A stretch of 64,000 nt of DNA from AP-15 sp963703855. Its GTDB lineage: Bacteria > Pseudomonadota > Alphaproteobacteria > ATCC43930 > CGMCC-115725. Shown piece after piece: positions 30,388 through 39,120 of this stretch. Numbering within the stretch: position 1 is the first letter of the stretch; every line of letters begins with the position of its first letter. The translations under genes and the position numbers were made by a program. The stretch spans positions 1 to 64,000 of the forward strand of contig CAVPFW010000013.1 of assembly GCA_963703855.1 (NCBI GenBank), in the 5' to 3' direction. The notes beneath the pieces were generated by a model. That model searched no databases. It was not told the DNA's origin and saw only the letters and a program-made list of their open reading frames with translations.

Positions 30388-32298
30388 CCCATCCTCGGGC
30401 AGCGCGGCCGGCTCGGACATTGCTCGCGGCGCTGGCCGAGAGCGGACCGGTTGCGATCGTCGATCCGGGCGGGGCGATTTCGGCCTTTGACGAACTGTTC
30501 GGCCTCGCCGGGATCGAGCTCGCCGGGGTCTTTGTCCAGCAGGTGGAGCGGTTCGGCAGCGAGGTACTCGGCCGCGCGGCACAGCCGCTGACCGCGCTCG
30601 GCGGTTCGGGCGCGCGCTCGATCTTCGTCGCCGCCTTCGACGCCGAGCGCCTGGTCGCCCAGCTCGAACCCTATCTGCCCAAGGGCGATGCAGGGTTTGG
30701 GCGCGCAGGGTTTGGGCGCGCAGGCGTCCGGCGCGCGGACCTTCACTCTCGACGAGATGCGGATCCCGCCCGATCGCCTGACCAATCGCCGTTTCTATCT
30801 CGACCCGCTCAACTTCGCGACCAATTTTGCCTTTTTTCGGGACACCGATCGGCTGCACACGCGGATCTCAACCGCCAACTACTGGTCGAGCTACGGCGGC
30901 GGCGCCGTCACCTGCTGGGTGACATTGTTCGACGGCGATGGCGAGATCCTCGCCGAATGGTGTGAGAGCTGCGGCCCGGCGGCCCGCGGGGTCATTCTCG
31001 ACAGCCGCGAGATCCGCGCCCGCTTCCGCCTCCCCGAATTCTGCGGCCAGCTGTTTCTGCACATGGTCGGAGCGGCCGGGCACGACATCGTCAAATACGC
31101 TCTCGACACGTTTGGCGACGGCAGCGCCGATCCCGCCGACGGCGACGATCGATCCTTGTCCGCGACGCATGACGCCAACGCCTGGCCGGCCGACCTTTAT
31201 GCCGGGCTCCCGGCGCCCGCTCCCGGCGAGCAGGTCGTGCTGTGGGTCCAGAACAGCCATCCGTTCCCGATCCCGCCCGGCGCGATCAGCCTCAACCCGA
31301 TGGGCGCCGACGGCGCGGTGCCGATTGCCGAGCCGATCGCGCCGTTTGCCAGCCGCGCCGTCGATGTCGCCCGGCTGCTGCCCGGCCTCGCCTGGCCCAA
31401 TCAGCTCGAGCTGGTCGCCGGCAAGCACATGGTGCGTCCGCGCTACGAGGTGATCGAGGGCGGGCGCCGCAGGATCGCGCACGTCAACGTCGAGCGCGCC
31501 GATCTGGCCTCCGATCCGAAGCTGCCGGGTCTCGGCGGCGCGCTCGGCAAGGGCTACCTGCTGCCGGCGCCGATCCTGCCCCGGGCATTATGGCGCACTC
31601 TGGTGCTGCCGACCCCGATGGCGGTTCGCCAAGCCGAGCTGCCGATCGTCGCCATCGTTTACGACCCCGAGGGGCACGAGGTTCTGCGCCGCTCGTTCGG
31701 GCGGCTGCCGCGCCGGCACGCGACCGCGCTCGACCTCGACGAGACCGCAGGGATCGAGGCGCTCGGCCACGGCTACGGGCATGTCGAGCTCGCCTACGAT
31801 TTCTCGGAGGGGGGCGAAGCCGACGGCTGGCTGCACGCGATCTTCCGCTACCGTCACCGCGCTACCGGCCATGCCGCCGAAACCAGCTTTGGCGCCCATG
31901 TCTTCAACACCATCCTGACCTATCGCGACGAGCCGCAATCCTACGCCGGACGGCCGCCGGGGCTGTCTACCCGGCTGTTCCTTAGGCTCGGCGAGAGCGG
32001 CTATGACACTATGTGCCAGTTGATCTATCCGGCCTCGCGCCCGTGGCGGCCGGCGAGCGCCACCGAGATCGTTCTCCATCACGGCGGAGGACGCGAAATT
32101 GCCCGCGCCGGCATGGCGATCCCGTGCTCGGGCTCGCGGTTGTGGCGATACCACACCATGTTCGACGCCGCGGTCCGCGCCGGCGCCGGCGCCGGCGCTT
32201 ATGCAATCATCCGCGACCCGACCTGCCGGCTGTTCGGCTATCACGGGCTGCTCGGCGGCGACGGCGCCTTCAGCCTCGATCACATGTTCGGATTTTAG
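30323..32298 (+). pseudogene. Large conserved protein of unknown function, two small frame breaks
   Basis: I do not recognise a named family. The protein begins MALSIDTFDNLCRGNTLYKA once one G is removed from the G6 run at 30360-30365, continues through PVAIVDPGGAISAFDELFG, and after a second one-base excess near 30686 runs for 530 residues to TAG/TGA at 32296-32298. Later landmarks: FYLDPLNFATNFAFFRDTD, RISTANYWSSYGGGAVTCW, GEQVVLWVQNSHPFPIPPGA, RIAHVNVERADL and EVLRRSFGRLPRR. The body looks like repeated beta-rich modules; no membrane segment is evident. It overlaps the PAP2 gene and may be a co-acting envelope or surface-polymer protein (inference). Confidence 0.6.
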
Positions 32299-32372
32299 CG
32301 TGTACGCGATACCTTAAAGTTGCTGCCGCACGGAATGATATAGTAAGCCTCAATCGACCGGAACGTCGCGAT

Positions 32373-33344
32373 ATGTCCGAGCGCTATCACAGCAAAGTCC
32401 TGATCGTCGGTGCCGGGCCGGCCGGGTACACCGCGGCGATCTATGCCGCGCGCGCCAATCTGGAGCCGCTCCTCGTCACCGGGCTGCAGCCCGGGGGCCA
32501 GCTGACGATCACCACCGATGTCGAGAACTACCCGGGATTCGCCGACATCATCCAGGGCCCGTGGCTGATGGAGCAGATGCAGCGTCAGGCCGAGCATGTC
32601 GGGACCAGGGTCATTCTCGATATGGTCGAGACGATCGATCTCGGTCGACGGCCGTTTGTCGCCACCGGCAATTCGGGTGACGTCTATGTCGGCGACACCG
32701 TGATCCTCGCCACCGGCGCTCAGGCGCGCTGGCTCGGCCTGCCGAGCGAGGATGTCTTTCGCGGTTTCGGGGTCTCGGCCTGCGCCACCTGCGACGGGTT
32801 TTTCTTCCGCGGCAAGGAGGTCTTTGTCGTCGGCGGCGGCAACACCGCGGTCGAGGAGGCGCTCTACCTGACCAACCACGCGCGCCGGGTCACGCTCGTC
32901 CATCGCCGCGACGCGCTGAGGGCCGAAAAGATCCTGCAGGACCGGCTGTTCCGCAACCCCAGGATCGACGTCATCTGGGACAGCGTCGTCGAGGAGATTC
33001 TCGGCGAGCCTGAGCCGCCGCAGGTGAGCGGGGTGCGATTGCGCGATGTGCGTACCGGCAATCGCTCCGTTCACGCCTGCGACGGCGTGTTCATCGCGAT
33101 CGGCCATACGCCGGTCACCGGTCTGGTCGCGGGCCAGGTCCCGCTCGATCCGGAGGGCTACGTCATCGCCCGCCCCAATTCGACCGAGACCGGCGTTCCC
33201 GGGGTGTTCGCCGCCGGCGATGTCAAGGACAAGATATTTCGCCAGGCGGTGACCGCCGCCGGGATGGGCTGCATGGCGGCGCTCGAGGCCGAGAAATTTC
33301 TCGCGGCGCAGGAGGAAACCGCGACGATGCGGGCGGCCGAATAG
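32373..33344 (+). CDS. trxB: Thioredoxin-disulfide reductase
   Basis: A 323-residue flavoenzyme that reduces thioredoxin with NADPH. FAD-binding GxGxxG is VLIVGAGPAGYTAAIYAARA; NADPH-binding is VFVVGGGNTAVEEALYL; the redox pair is in SACATCDGFFFRG (CATC); the last FAD contact is GVPGVFAAGDVKDKIFRQAV. ATG 32373 gives MSERYHSKVLIVGAG, with a purine-poor leader. It is followed at 45 bases by a LysR gene in the same direction, a common pairing in related bacteria. Confidence 0.95.
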   Translation: MSERYHSKVLIVGAGPAGYTAAIYAARANLEPLLVTGLQPGGQLTITTDVENYPGFADIIQGPWLMEQMQRQAEHVGTRVILDMVETIDLGRRPFVATGNSGDVYVGDTVILATGAQARWLGLPSEDVFRGFGVSACATCDGFFFRGKEVFVVGGGNTAVEEALYLTNHARRVTLVHRRDALRAEKILQDRLFRNPRIDVIWDSVVEEILGEPEPPQVSGVRLRDVRTGNRSVHACDGVFIAIGHTPVTGLVAGQVPLDPEGYVIARPNSTETGVPGVFAAGDVKDKIFRQAVTAAGMGCMAALEAEKFLAAQEETATMRAAE

Positions 33345-33388
33345 CAGGCAGCCGCCGCCGCTGCGAGGCCGTTGCCGGGGGAAAGGGG

Positions 33389-34282
33389 ATGGACTGGGAC
33401 AAGTTGCGGGTCTTTCACGCGGTCGCCGAGGCAGGCAGCTTCACCCATGCCGGCGAAGCGCTGAACCTGAGCCAGTCGGCGGTCAGCCGTCAGATCAGCG
33501 CGCTGGAGGAGAGCCTCAGCGTGCCGCTGTTCCATCGCCATGCCCGCGGGCTGATCCTGACCGAGCAGGGCGAGCTGCTGTTCCGCACCGCCCGCGAGGT
33601 CTTTGCCAAATTGTCGATGGCCGAAGGGCTGATTTCCGAATCGAAGGACCGTCCCAAGGGGCCGCTCAAGATCACGACCACGGTCGCTTTCGGCTCGTCC
33701 TGGCTGACCCCCCAAATCCGCGAGTTCCTCGATCTCTATCCCGATATCCAGGTCAGCCTGGTGATCGACGATACCGAGCTCGACCTGTCGATGCGCGAGG
33801 CCGACGTGGCGATTCGCATGTCCCCGCCGAGGCAGCCGGATCTGATCCAGCGCCATCTCGTCAGCGTGCCGAGCCACGTCTATGCGGCGCCCGACTACAT
33901 CAAAAAGCATGGCATGCCGCAGCGGCCCGAGGATCTCGACAAGCACCGGCTGATCGTCTACGGCGAGGACAGCCGCCCGCCGGTGCAGAACGTCAACTGG
34001 CTGCTCGACGCCGCCGCCAAGCCGGGGCAGGAGCGCAGGCCGATCCTCGCCGTCAACAATTTCTATGCCATGCTGCGCGCGGTGATGAGCGGGCTCGGGC
34101 TCGCCGCCTTGTCGGATTTCATCGCCAGCGAGCAGACCGAGCTGGTGCGGGTGCTGCCGGAGCTGACCGGACCCCCGGTCGAAGCCTATTTCGTCTATCC
34201 CGAAGAATTGCGGGCTTCGAAGCGGATCAGCGTTTTCCGCGATTTCCTGCTGCGCAAGGTGGCCGAGACCCGGCTCGGCTGA
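33389..34282 (+). CDS. LysR-family transcriptional regulator
   Basis: A 297-residue LTTR. The winged helix is WDKLRVFHAVAEAGSFTHAG, EALNLSQSAVSRQISALEES, LSVPLFHRHARGLILTEQGE; the effector domain starts GPLKITTTVAFGSSWLTPQI and includes DIQVSLVIDDTELDLSMREA. Starts at ATG 33389 behind GGGGAAAGGGG. Pairing with trxB suggests a thiol- or redox-linked role, but this is inferred from position only. Confidence 0.9.
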   Translation: MDWDKLRVFHAVAEAGSFTHAGEALNLSQSAVSRQISALEESLSVPLFHRHARGLILTEQGELLFRTAREVFAKLSMAEGLISESKDRPKGPLKITTTVAFGSSWLTPQIREFLDLYPDIQVSLVIDDTELDLSMREADVAIRMSPPRQPDLIQRHLVSVPSHVYAAPDYIKKHGMPQRPEDLDKHRLIVYGEDSRPPVQNVNWLLDAAAKPGQERRPILAVNNFYAMLRAVMSGLGLAALSDFIASEQTELVRVLPELTGPPVEAYFVYPEELRASKRISVFRDFLLRKVAETRLG

Positions 34283-34396
34283 GCCGGCGAATCCTGGGTT
34301 CGTCAAATGGATTCGGCGGGAATCAGAGGCTTGCGCTTTTTGCAGATGAGCCAGAAGAAATTCCCGGTGGTGGTCGCGTGCTCAATCGTCCATCTT

Positions 34397-34425
34397 TTGA
34401 GCAGCGATGTTGCATCGGATGTAAT
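34397..34425 (+). promoter_or_regulatory. Predicted sigma-70 promoter of the small RNA
   Basis: TTGAGC (34397-34402), a 17-base spacer, then TGTAAT (34420-34425) fit a housekeeping promoter. Start of transcription would be near 34432, and the nearest downstream feature is the structured RNA with an intrinsic terminator. No coding start follows on this strand. Confidence 0.5.
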
Positions 34426-34431
34426 TTTTGG

Positions 34432-34560
34432 CGGCTGACGCCGTCAATACGAGTTCCCGGGATTTAAGGCCCGGGAAGAGGGTCTACGGACCCTTACGTC
34501 TCCCAGACGTGAAGCCTCCCTGTTCAAACTTGGCCCCGGCAACCCCGGGGCCATTTTCTT
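34432..34560 (+). ncRNA. Putative structured small RNA (about 125 nt), family not recognised
   Basis: Between lysR and a minus-strand hydrolase there is a GC-poorer patch with a promoter, a chain of hairpins and an intrinsic terminator. Hairpins on the plus strand: TCCCGGG/CCCGGGA (loop ATTTAAGG), AGGGTC/GACCCT (loop TACG), ACGTCT/AGACGT (loop CCC), then the terminator. Single-stranded GCCTCCCTG before the terminator could pair with Shine-Dalgarno sequences. It does not show the conserved cores of 6S RNA, SRP RNA or tmRNA that I would expect to see. The gene downstream runs the other way, so it is not a riboswitch leader. Confidence 0.55.
34531..34560 (+). terminator. Intrinsic terminator of the small RNA
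   Basis: TGGCCCCGG (34531-34539) pairs fully with CCGGGGCCA (34545-34553) around CAACC, followed by TTTTCTTT. This is the clearest rho-independent terminator in the window. Confidence 0.85.
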
Positions 34561-34563
34561 TGG

Positions 34564-34623
34564 CGAACGCGAGCTCGACTGAAAACCCGTTCCTGGCCGA
34601 ACGCGAGCTCGACTGAAAACCCG
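34564..34623. repeat. 26-base direct repeat after the small RNA
   Basis: The unit CGAACGCGAGCTCGACTGAA plus AACCCG occurs at 34564-34589 and again at 34598-34623, perfect and eight bases apart. It contains the inner palindrome GAGCTC. Its position between a terminator and the end of a truncated hydrolase suggests a duplication scar. Confidence 0.8.
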
Positions 34624-34635
34624 GACCCCGCAGGG

Positions 34636-35190
34636 CTACGCCCGGCGCGGCGTGTGCTGCGCCAGGAACTCCTTGACGCGGGCTCTGGCCGAATCGAGGG
34701 CCGCTCCGGTCTTCCACTCCGGGATCAGCTCGCAATTCGGCAGCAGCTTCGCCAGCTCCTCGGAGATCGGATAGGGGTGCGCCTCGTCGTTGCCCGCCAG
34801 CACCAGGCACGGCGTCTGCACCGTCGACACGAACGCGCGGTCCACGCAGTAGACAAATCCGCGGGCGTAGAGGTTGCGGCAGAACGCGTCCAGCACCGGT
34901 TGGGTGGCCTCCGGATGATCTTCGAGCGCTTCCGCCCACGCCTGGAACCGGGCCGGCCGGCCCAGCGCCATGGCGCCGACGCGTCCGATGGGCTGTGCCA
35001 GCACCGCGCTCGCGACGCGATCGGGCTGAGCCTTCAGCAGGTTCAGGATGAAAGACCCGCCGATGCACTGGCCGTAGAGATGGCAGCGATCGATGCGCAG
35101 GTGGTCGAGCACGGCGATGTGATCGGCGTGTACGCATCCCACCCGTCCTGCGCGGAGATCGGGGCGCGGGCCCTAAAGCTGTCCAGCCGC
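34636..35190 (-). pseudogene. Alpha/beta hydrolase remnant, N-terminus missing and frameshifted
   Basis: The C-terminal 165 residues are readable: ADHIAVLDHLRIDRCHLYGQ, CIGGSFILNLLKAQPDRV, TVQTPCLVLAGNDEAHPYPI (late Asp), ending EFLAQHTPRRA. The nucleophile elbow reads GQCIGGS, so a Cys replaces the usual Ser. One missing base near 35142 separates an upstream piece, RAPISAQDGWDAYT. The oxyanion strand and first 60-70 residues are absent. It is last in the transporter/amidohydrolase operon. Confidence 0.65.
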
Positions 35191-35372
35191 GGAAAACCGG
35201 CGCGGCGGCCGCTTCACGACAGGGCCGGACCCCGGCTCGAACCGGATGCGCCGCCGCCAACGCAGAAGGGGGCGGCTCGCGCCACCCCCACTTCGCATCT
35301 CGAACCGCTTGGGCGCGGAGCGGGACGCCCTCCGCCAAAGGCGGGGCGCCCGCGCCCGATCCGAAGCTCCGG

Positions 35373-36521
35373 CTAGTTGATCAGGCCGTAGAACTTGCCG
35401 GCGTTCTCGCAGGTCATCTTGTGGGTAACGTCGGCCGGCAGGTGGCTGAACTGGTCTTCGATGTACTTCTTCAATTCCGGCCACACCCCGTCGGGATGCG
35501 GATAATCGGAGCCCCACATCAGGGTCTCGATCCCCATCTCGTCGATCAGCTTGGTGCCGACGCGGTCGTATTGGAACGTCGCCTTGCACTGGCGGCGCCA
35601 ATACTCGCTCGGCTTCAATTTGAGCTTGAGGTCCTGGTACTGGTCCTCGAACTCGAAATCCATGCGGTCGAGCACGTAGGGGATCCAGCCGATGCCGCTC
35701 TCGCCGAGCACCATGCGGATGTTCGGGAAGCGCTCGAACACCGCCGCGCCCATCAGGTCGGTCAGGATCGTCGCCAAGGTCATCTGGAAGCGGCACAGCC
35801 CGCTATAGGTCATGCGCCGGGCGATCGTCGGTTCGAGCGACTTGCGCAGCTCGGGGTCGGTCGCCGGGAAGGTGTGGAAATGCAGCGGCACCTGGGTCTC
35901 GTTGACCGCCTCCCAGAGCGGATCCCACATCGGGTGCCACATCGGCGTCATATGCCATGAGCACGACAATTCGACGCCCTTCATGCCGAGCTTGGCGACG
36001 CGGCGCACCTCGGCGGCGGCGGCCCCGATGTCGCTGTAGGGCAGGCATGCCAAGCCGATCTCGCGGTCCGGATAATAGCTGCAGAAATTGTGCATGAAGT
36101 CGTTGTAAATGCGCAGCATCTCGTTCGCCGCCGCGGGGTCCTTCATCTTGGCGCAGGCGGCGAGGATGCCGTAGATGACCTCGGCGTCGACGCCGTCGCG
36201 GTCGAGTTCCTTGACCCGCAGATGCGGGTCGCCGGGGCGGCGGTGGCCCTTATTGGTGTAATCGTCGTAGAGGCCGGCTTCGTGCATCTTGTCGACGCGC
36301 AACTGTTTGCCCGGGACATAATCCGAGCCCACCGCGCCGACCCCTCCGGGCCGCCCGTAATCGGCGCCGTTGTTGTCGACCCAGCGCTTGCTGCCGTCCG
36401 GCTGCTCGGCGACAAAGGGCATCTGGTCCTTTAACGCCCGCGGCGCCTCGGACGTGAACAGATCGGGCGGCAGCCAGATCATGTCGAGATGACAATCGGC
36501 CGAAATTCGCCGGTATTGCAT
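35373..36521 (-). CDS. Amidohydrolase-family (PF04909) protein
   Basis: An intact 382-residue metal-dependent hydrolase or decarboxylase. Landmarks: RRISADCHLDMIWLPPDLF (first metal site, here D-C-H), CSWHMTPMWHPMWDPLWEAV, VPLHFHTFPATDP, a GESGIGWIPYVLDRMDFEFE stretch and the final LMWGSDYPHPDGVWPELKKY, with the late Asp. The family covers aminocarboxymuconate decarboxylase and related enzymes acting on aromatic breakdown products. It follows livF by 123 bases on the same strand, so its substrate is probably imported by that transporter. Confidence 0.88.
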   Translation of the reverse strand: MQYRRISADCHLDMIWLPPDLFTSEAPRALKDQMPFVAEQPDGSKRWVDNNGADYGRPGGVGAVGSDYVPGKQLRVDKMHEAGLYDDYTNKGHRRPGDPHLRVKELDRDGVDAEVIYGILAACAKMKDPAAANEMLRIYNDFMHNFCSYYPDREIGLACLPYSDIGAAAAEVRRVAKLGMKGVELSCSWHMTPMWHPMWDPLWEAVNETQVPLHFHTFPATDPELRKSLEPTIARRMTYSGLCRFQMTLATILTDLMGAAVFERFPNIRMVLGESGIGWIPYVLDRMDFEFEDQYQDLKLKLKPSEYWRRQCKATFQYDRVGTKLIDEMGIETLMWGSDYPHPDGVWPELKKYIEDQFSHLPADVTHKMTCENAGKFYGLIN

Positions 36522-36644
36522 GACGCGAACCTCCAGTCAGGTGGGAGCCAGGCGAGACGATAGGATAGCCTTGCGCAGTCCACTCTACCCATGGTTCGCG
36601 CGGGCCTCCTACCTCGATCTGCGCAGGTCTCCGATGCAGGCCGA

Positions 36645-37370
36645 TCAACCCTGCCGCTCGCGCTCGGCGACGCCCATCAGGCTCCCGAGCCGGTCCGGCG
36701 CGTCGAGCAACTCGCGGCTGATGCCGGCGAAGACGATCGCGCCGCGGTCGAGGACGAGCGCGTTCGCCGTGAGCTCCAGCGCCAGCCGGGCATGCTGCTC
36801 GACCAGCAGCAGCGCCAACCCGTCCTCGCGCTTCAGGCGCTCGAGCCCGGCGAGCAGGGTGTCGACGATCACCGGAGCCAGACCCTCGAGCGGCTCGTCC
36901 ATCAGCAGCAGCGAAGGGTTGCCGACCAATGCGCGGCCGATCGCCAGCATCTGCTGCTCGCCCCCCGAAAGCTGGTTGCCGCGATGGCGGCGCCGCTCGG
37001 CGAGCGCCGGAAAAAAGTCGTAGATCCGCGCCAGCGACCAGCGCCCGGGACGCGCCGCGACCGCCAGGTTCTCCTCGACCGTCAGGGACGGAAAGATCTC
37101 GCGCTCCTGCGGGACCAGGCCGATGCCGAGCCGCGCGCGGCGAAACGGCGGCAATGCGCTGATCTCGATCCCGCCGAAGTCGATGGTGCCGGCGCGCAGC
37201 CGGGTATGCCCCATGACCGTGGCGAGCAGGGTGGTCTTGCCGACCCCGTTGCGGCCGAGCAGGGCGAGGGTTCCGCCCGGCGGCAAATCGATGGTGATCC
37301 CTTCGAGCACGATCGTGTCGCCGTAGCCGGCCGCGACGCCGTCGAGGATCAGGCCTGCGGACGCCGTCAC
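36645..37370 (-). CDS. livF: Branched-chain amino acid-type ABC transporter ATPase LivF
   Basis: A 241-residue ATPase subunit. Walker A is LALLGRNGVGKTTLLATVMG, the signature LSGGEQQMLAIGRAL, and Walker B SLLLMDEPLEGLAP. The start is a GTG (37370) overlapping the livG stop as GTGA. It pairs with LivG to drive the LivH-LivM channel. Last transporter gene of the operon. Confidence 0.93.
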   Translation of the reverse strand: MTASAGLILDGVAAGYGDTIVLEGITIDLPPGGTLALLGRNGVGKTTLLATVMGHTRLRAGTIDFGGIEISALPPFRRARLGIGLVPQEREIFPSLTVEENLAVAARPGRWSLARIYDFFPALAERRRHRGNQLSGGEQQMLAIGRALVGNPSLLLMDEPLEGLAPVIVDTLLAGLERLKREDGLALLLVEQHARLALELTANALVLDRGAIVFAGISRELLDAPDRLGSLMGVAERERQG

Positions 37371-38122
37371 ACCGGCGCGCGCTCGCCGAGATAGACCTGG
37401 CGCACCCTGGGATCGGCGGCGATCGCCGCCGGCGGCCCCTCGGCCAGCACGCTCCCCTGCACCAGCACCGTGATGTGACGGGCCAGGCGAAACACCAAAT
37501 CCATGTCGTGCTCGATGATCAGGACGGCGATGTCGGCCGGCAGGGTTTCGAGCGCCTCGATGATCCGCCCGGTCTCGCCCGAGGGCACCCCTGCCGCCGG
37601 CTCGTCGAGCAGCAGCGCCTTGGGCATGAGCCCCAGCGCCACCGCGATCTCGGTCAGCCTTTGTTGGCCATAGGCCAGCGCGGCGACCGGGCGCAACGCC
37701 TCGTCGGCGAGCCCCATGCTCTCGACCAGGACAAAGGCCTCCTCGACCGCCGCCCGGTGATGCCCGGCCGGACGCCGCAGATCGCCGCCGACCCCGTGGC
37801 GCTCGCACACCGCGAGGGTCACATTTTCGAGAACGCTGAGGCCGCGGAACAGCGCGGTGATCTGAAACGTGCGGACCAGCCCGCGCTTGACCCGAGCCGC
37901 CTGCGGCAAGGCCGTGACGTCGGCCCCGTCGAGCAGGATCCGCCCGGCGCTCGGCCGCAACGCACCGGTCACCAGATTGACAAAGCTGGTCTTGCCGGCG
38001 CCGTTCGGCCCGATCAGCGCGTGGCGGGCGCCGCGTTCGAGGCGGAAATCGACGGCGTTCGCGACCGTCAGCGCACCAAAGCTCTTGACCAGGGCGCAGG
38101 TTTCGAGCGCCGGCGGGATCAT
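37367..38122 (-). CDS. livG: Branched-chain amino acid-type ABC transporter ATPase LivG
   Basis: A 251-residue ATPase with Walker A ALIGPNGAGKTSFVNLVTGA, signature ALAYGQQRLTEIAVAL, and Walker B KALLLDEPAAGVPSGE, plus the His switch IEHDMDLVFRLA. The SYGQQR-like signature and the LLLDEPAAG box are typical of LivG. ATG 38122 overlaps the livM stop (ATGA), and the gene ends in a GTGA overlap with livF. Confidence 0.93.
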   Translation of the reverse strand: MIPPALETCALVKSFGALTVANAVDFRLERGARHALIGPNGAGKTSFVNLVTGALRPSAGRILLDGADVTALPQAARVKRGLVRTFQITALFRGLSVLENVTLAVCERHGVGGDLRRPAGHHRAAVEEAFVLVESMGLADEALRPVAALAYGQQRLTEIAVALGLMPKALLLDEPAAGVPSGETGRIIEALETLPADIAVLIIEHDMDLVFRLARHITVLVQGSVLAEGPPAAIAADPRVRQVYLGERAPV

Positions 38123-39120
38123 CGCGCCCGTCGGCCCCGCGGCGACAGGCGCTCGACGAGCCCCAGCACGCCGCCGCGGGCGAACATCACCAGCGCCACC
38201 ATCAGCAAGCCGATCCAAAAATACCAGTAGACCGGCTCGATCGTCGAAAACCGGTCCTGCGCGATCATGTAGAGCGGAACCCCGATAAAGGCGCCGTAGA
38301 GCCGCCCGACCCCGCCGATGATCAGCATGATCAGCACCGTGCCGGAGCGTTCGAGGCCGAGCGAGTCGAGCCCGACGAACCCGGTCGTCTGCGCGATCAG
38401 CGCGCCCGAGATCCCGGCCAGCGCGGCCGAGATCGTATAGACGACGAGCCGCCGCCGGGCGACCGGCGCGCCGATTGCGTGCATGCGTCCGATATTCTCG
38501 CGAATGCCGATCAAGGAGCGCCCAAAGCCCGAATGAACGACGCGCCGTACCATGAGCCAGCATAAGAACAGCACGGCCAGGCAATAAAAGAACGCGGTGC
38601 GGCCGAACAGGTCGAATTCGAACCAGCCGAAAATCGGCCACACCTGCATCCCCTGCAGCCCGTCGTCGCCCCCGGTGACGGCACCGGCCTTGTTCGCGGC
38701 CTCGGCCAGCATCGCCGCGACGACCAGGGTCAGCATCAGCAAGGTCAAGCCGGTGCTGCGCAGGATCACGAGGCCGCTGACGAAGCCGATCAACGCGGCG
38801 GCCGCGGCGGCGGCGAGGAGGCCCGTGATCGGCTCGCCCCAGCCATGCGCGGCGAGAAGCCCGGCGGTGTAGGCGCCGGTGCCGAAAAACGCGGCCTGGC
38901 CCAAGGTGACGATCCCGGCGTAGCCCAGCACCAGATCGGCCGACAGCGCAAACAGGATCGTCGCCAGGATCTGGGCGGCGAGCGGCAGATAGCCGGGAAA
39001 GAGAAAATAGGCGGCGAGGGCGGCGAGCCAGGGCAGCGCTTCGAGCCGGCGATAGCGGTGACGCTTCGTAAAGGCGTCGATGGCCGCGGCGCGAGCCTGC
39101 GCCGCCGTCGCGCTGGTCAC
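38119..39120 (-). CDS. livM: Branched-chain amino acid-type ABC transporter permease LivM
   Basis: A 333-residue polytopic permease. Family stretches: ALSADLVLGYAGIVTLGQAA, FFGTGAYTAGLLA, RVVHSGFGRSLIGIRENIGR (the cytoplasmic coupling loop) and ALAGISGALIAQTTGFV. It begins at GTG 39120 in a GTGA overlap with livH and ends in an ATGA overlap with livG. Forms the substrate channel with LivH. Confidence 0.93.
   Translation of the reverse strand: MTSATAAQARAAAIDAFTKRHRYRRLEALPWLAALAAYFLFPGYLPLAAQILATILFALSADLVLGYAGIVTLGQAAFFGTGAYTAGLLAAHGWGEPITGLLAAAAAAALIGFVSGLVILRSTGLTLLMLTLVVAAMLAEAANKAGAVTGGDDGLQGMQVWPIFGWFEFDLFGRTAFFYCLAVLFLCWLMVRRVVHSGFGRSLIGIRENIGRMHAIGAPVARRRLVVYTISAALAGISGALIAQTTGFVGLDSLGLERSGTVLIMLIIGGVGRLYGAFIGVPLYMIAQDRFSTIEPVYWYFWIGLLMVALVMFARGGVLGLVERLSPRGRRAR

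Noticed and set aside
34432..34560. 6S RNA, SRP RNA or tmRNA
   Set aside because: The expected sequence cores for these RNAs (for example the SRP GGAA tetraloop region or the tmRNA tRNA-like ends) were not seen. Only an unnamed small RNA is supported.
34564..34623. CRISPR array
   Set aside because: Only two copies of the 26-base repeat occur, with an eight-base gap, and no cas genes are near.
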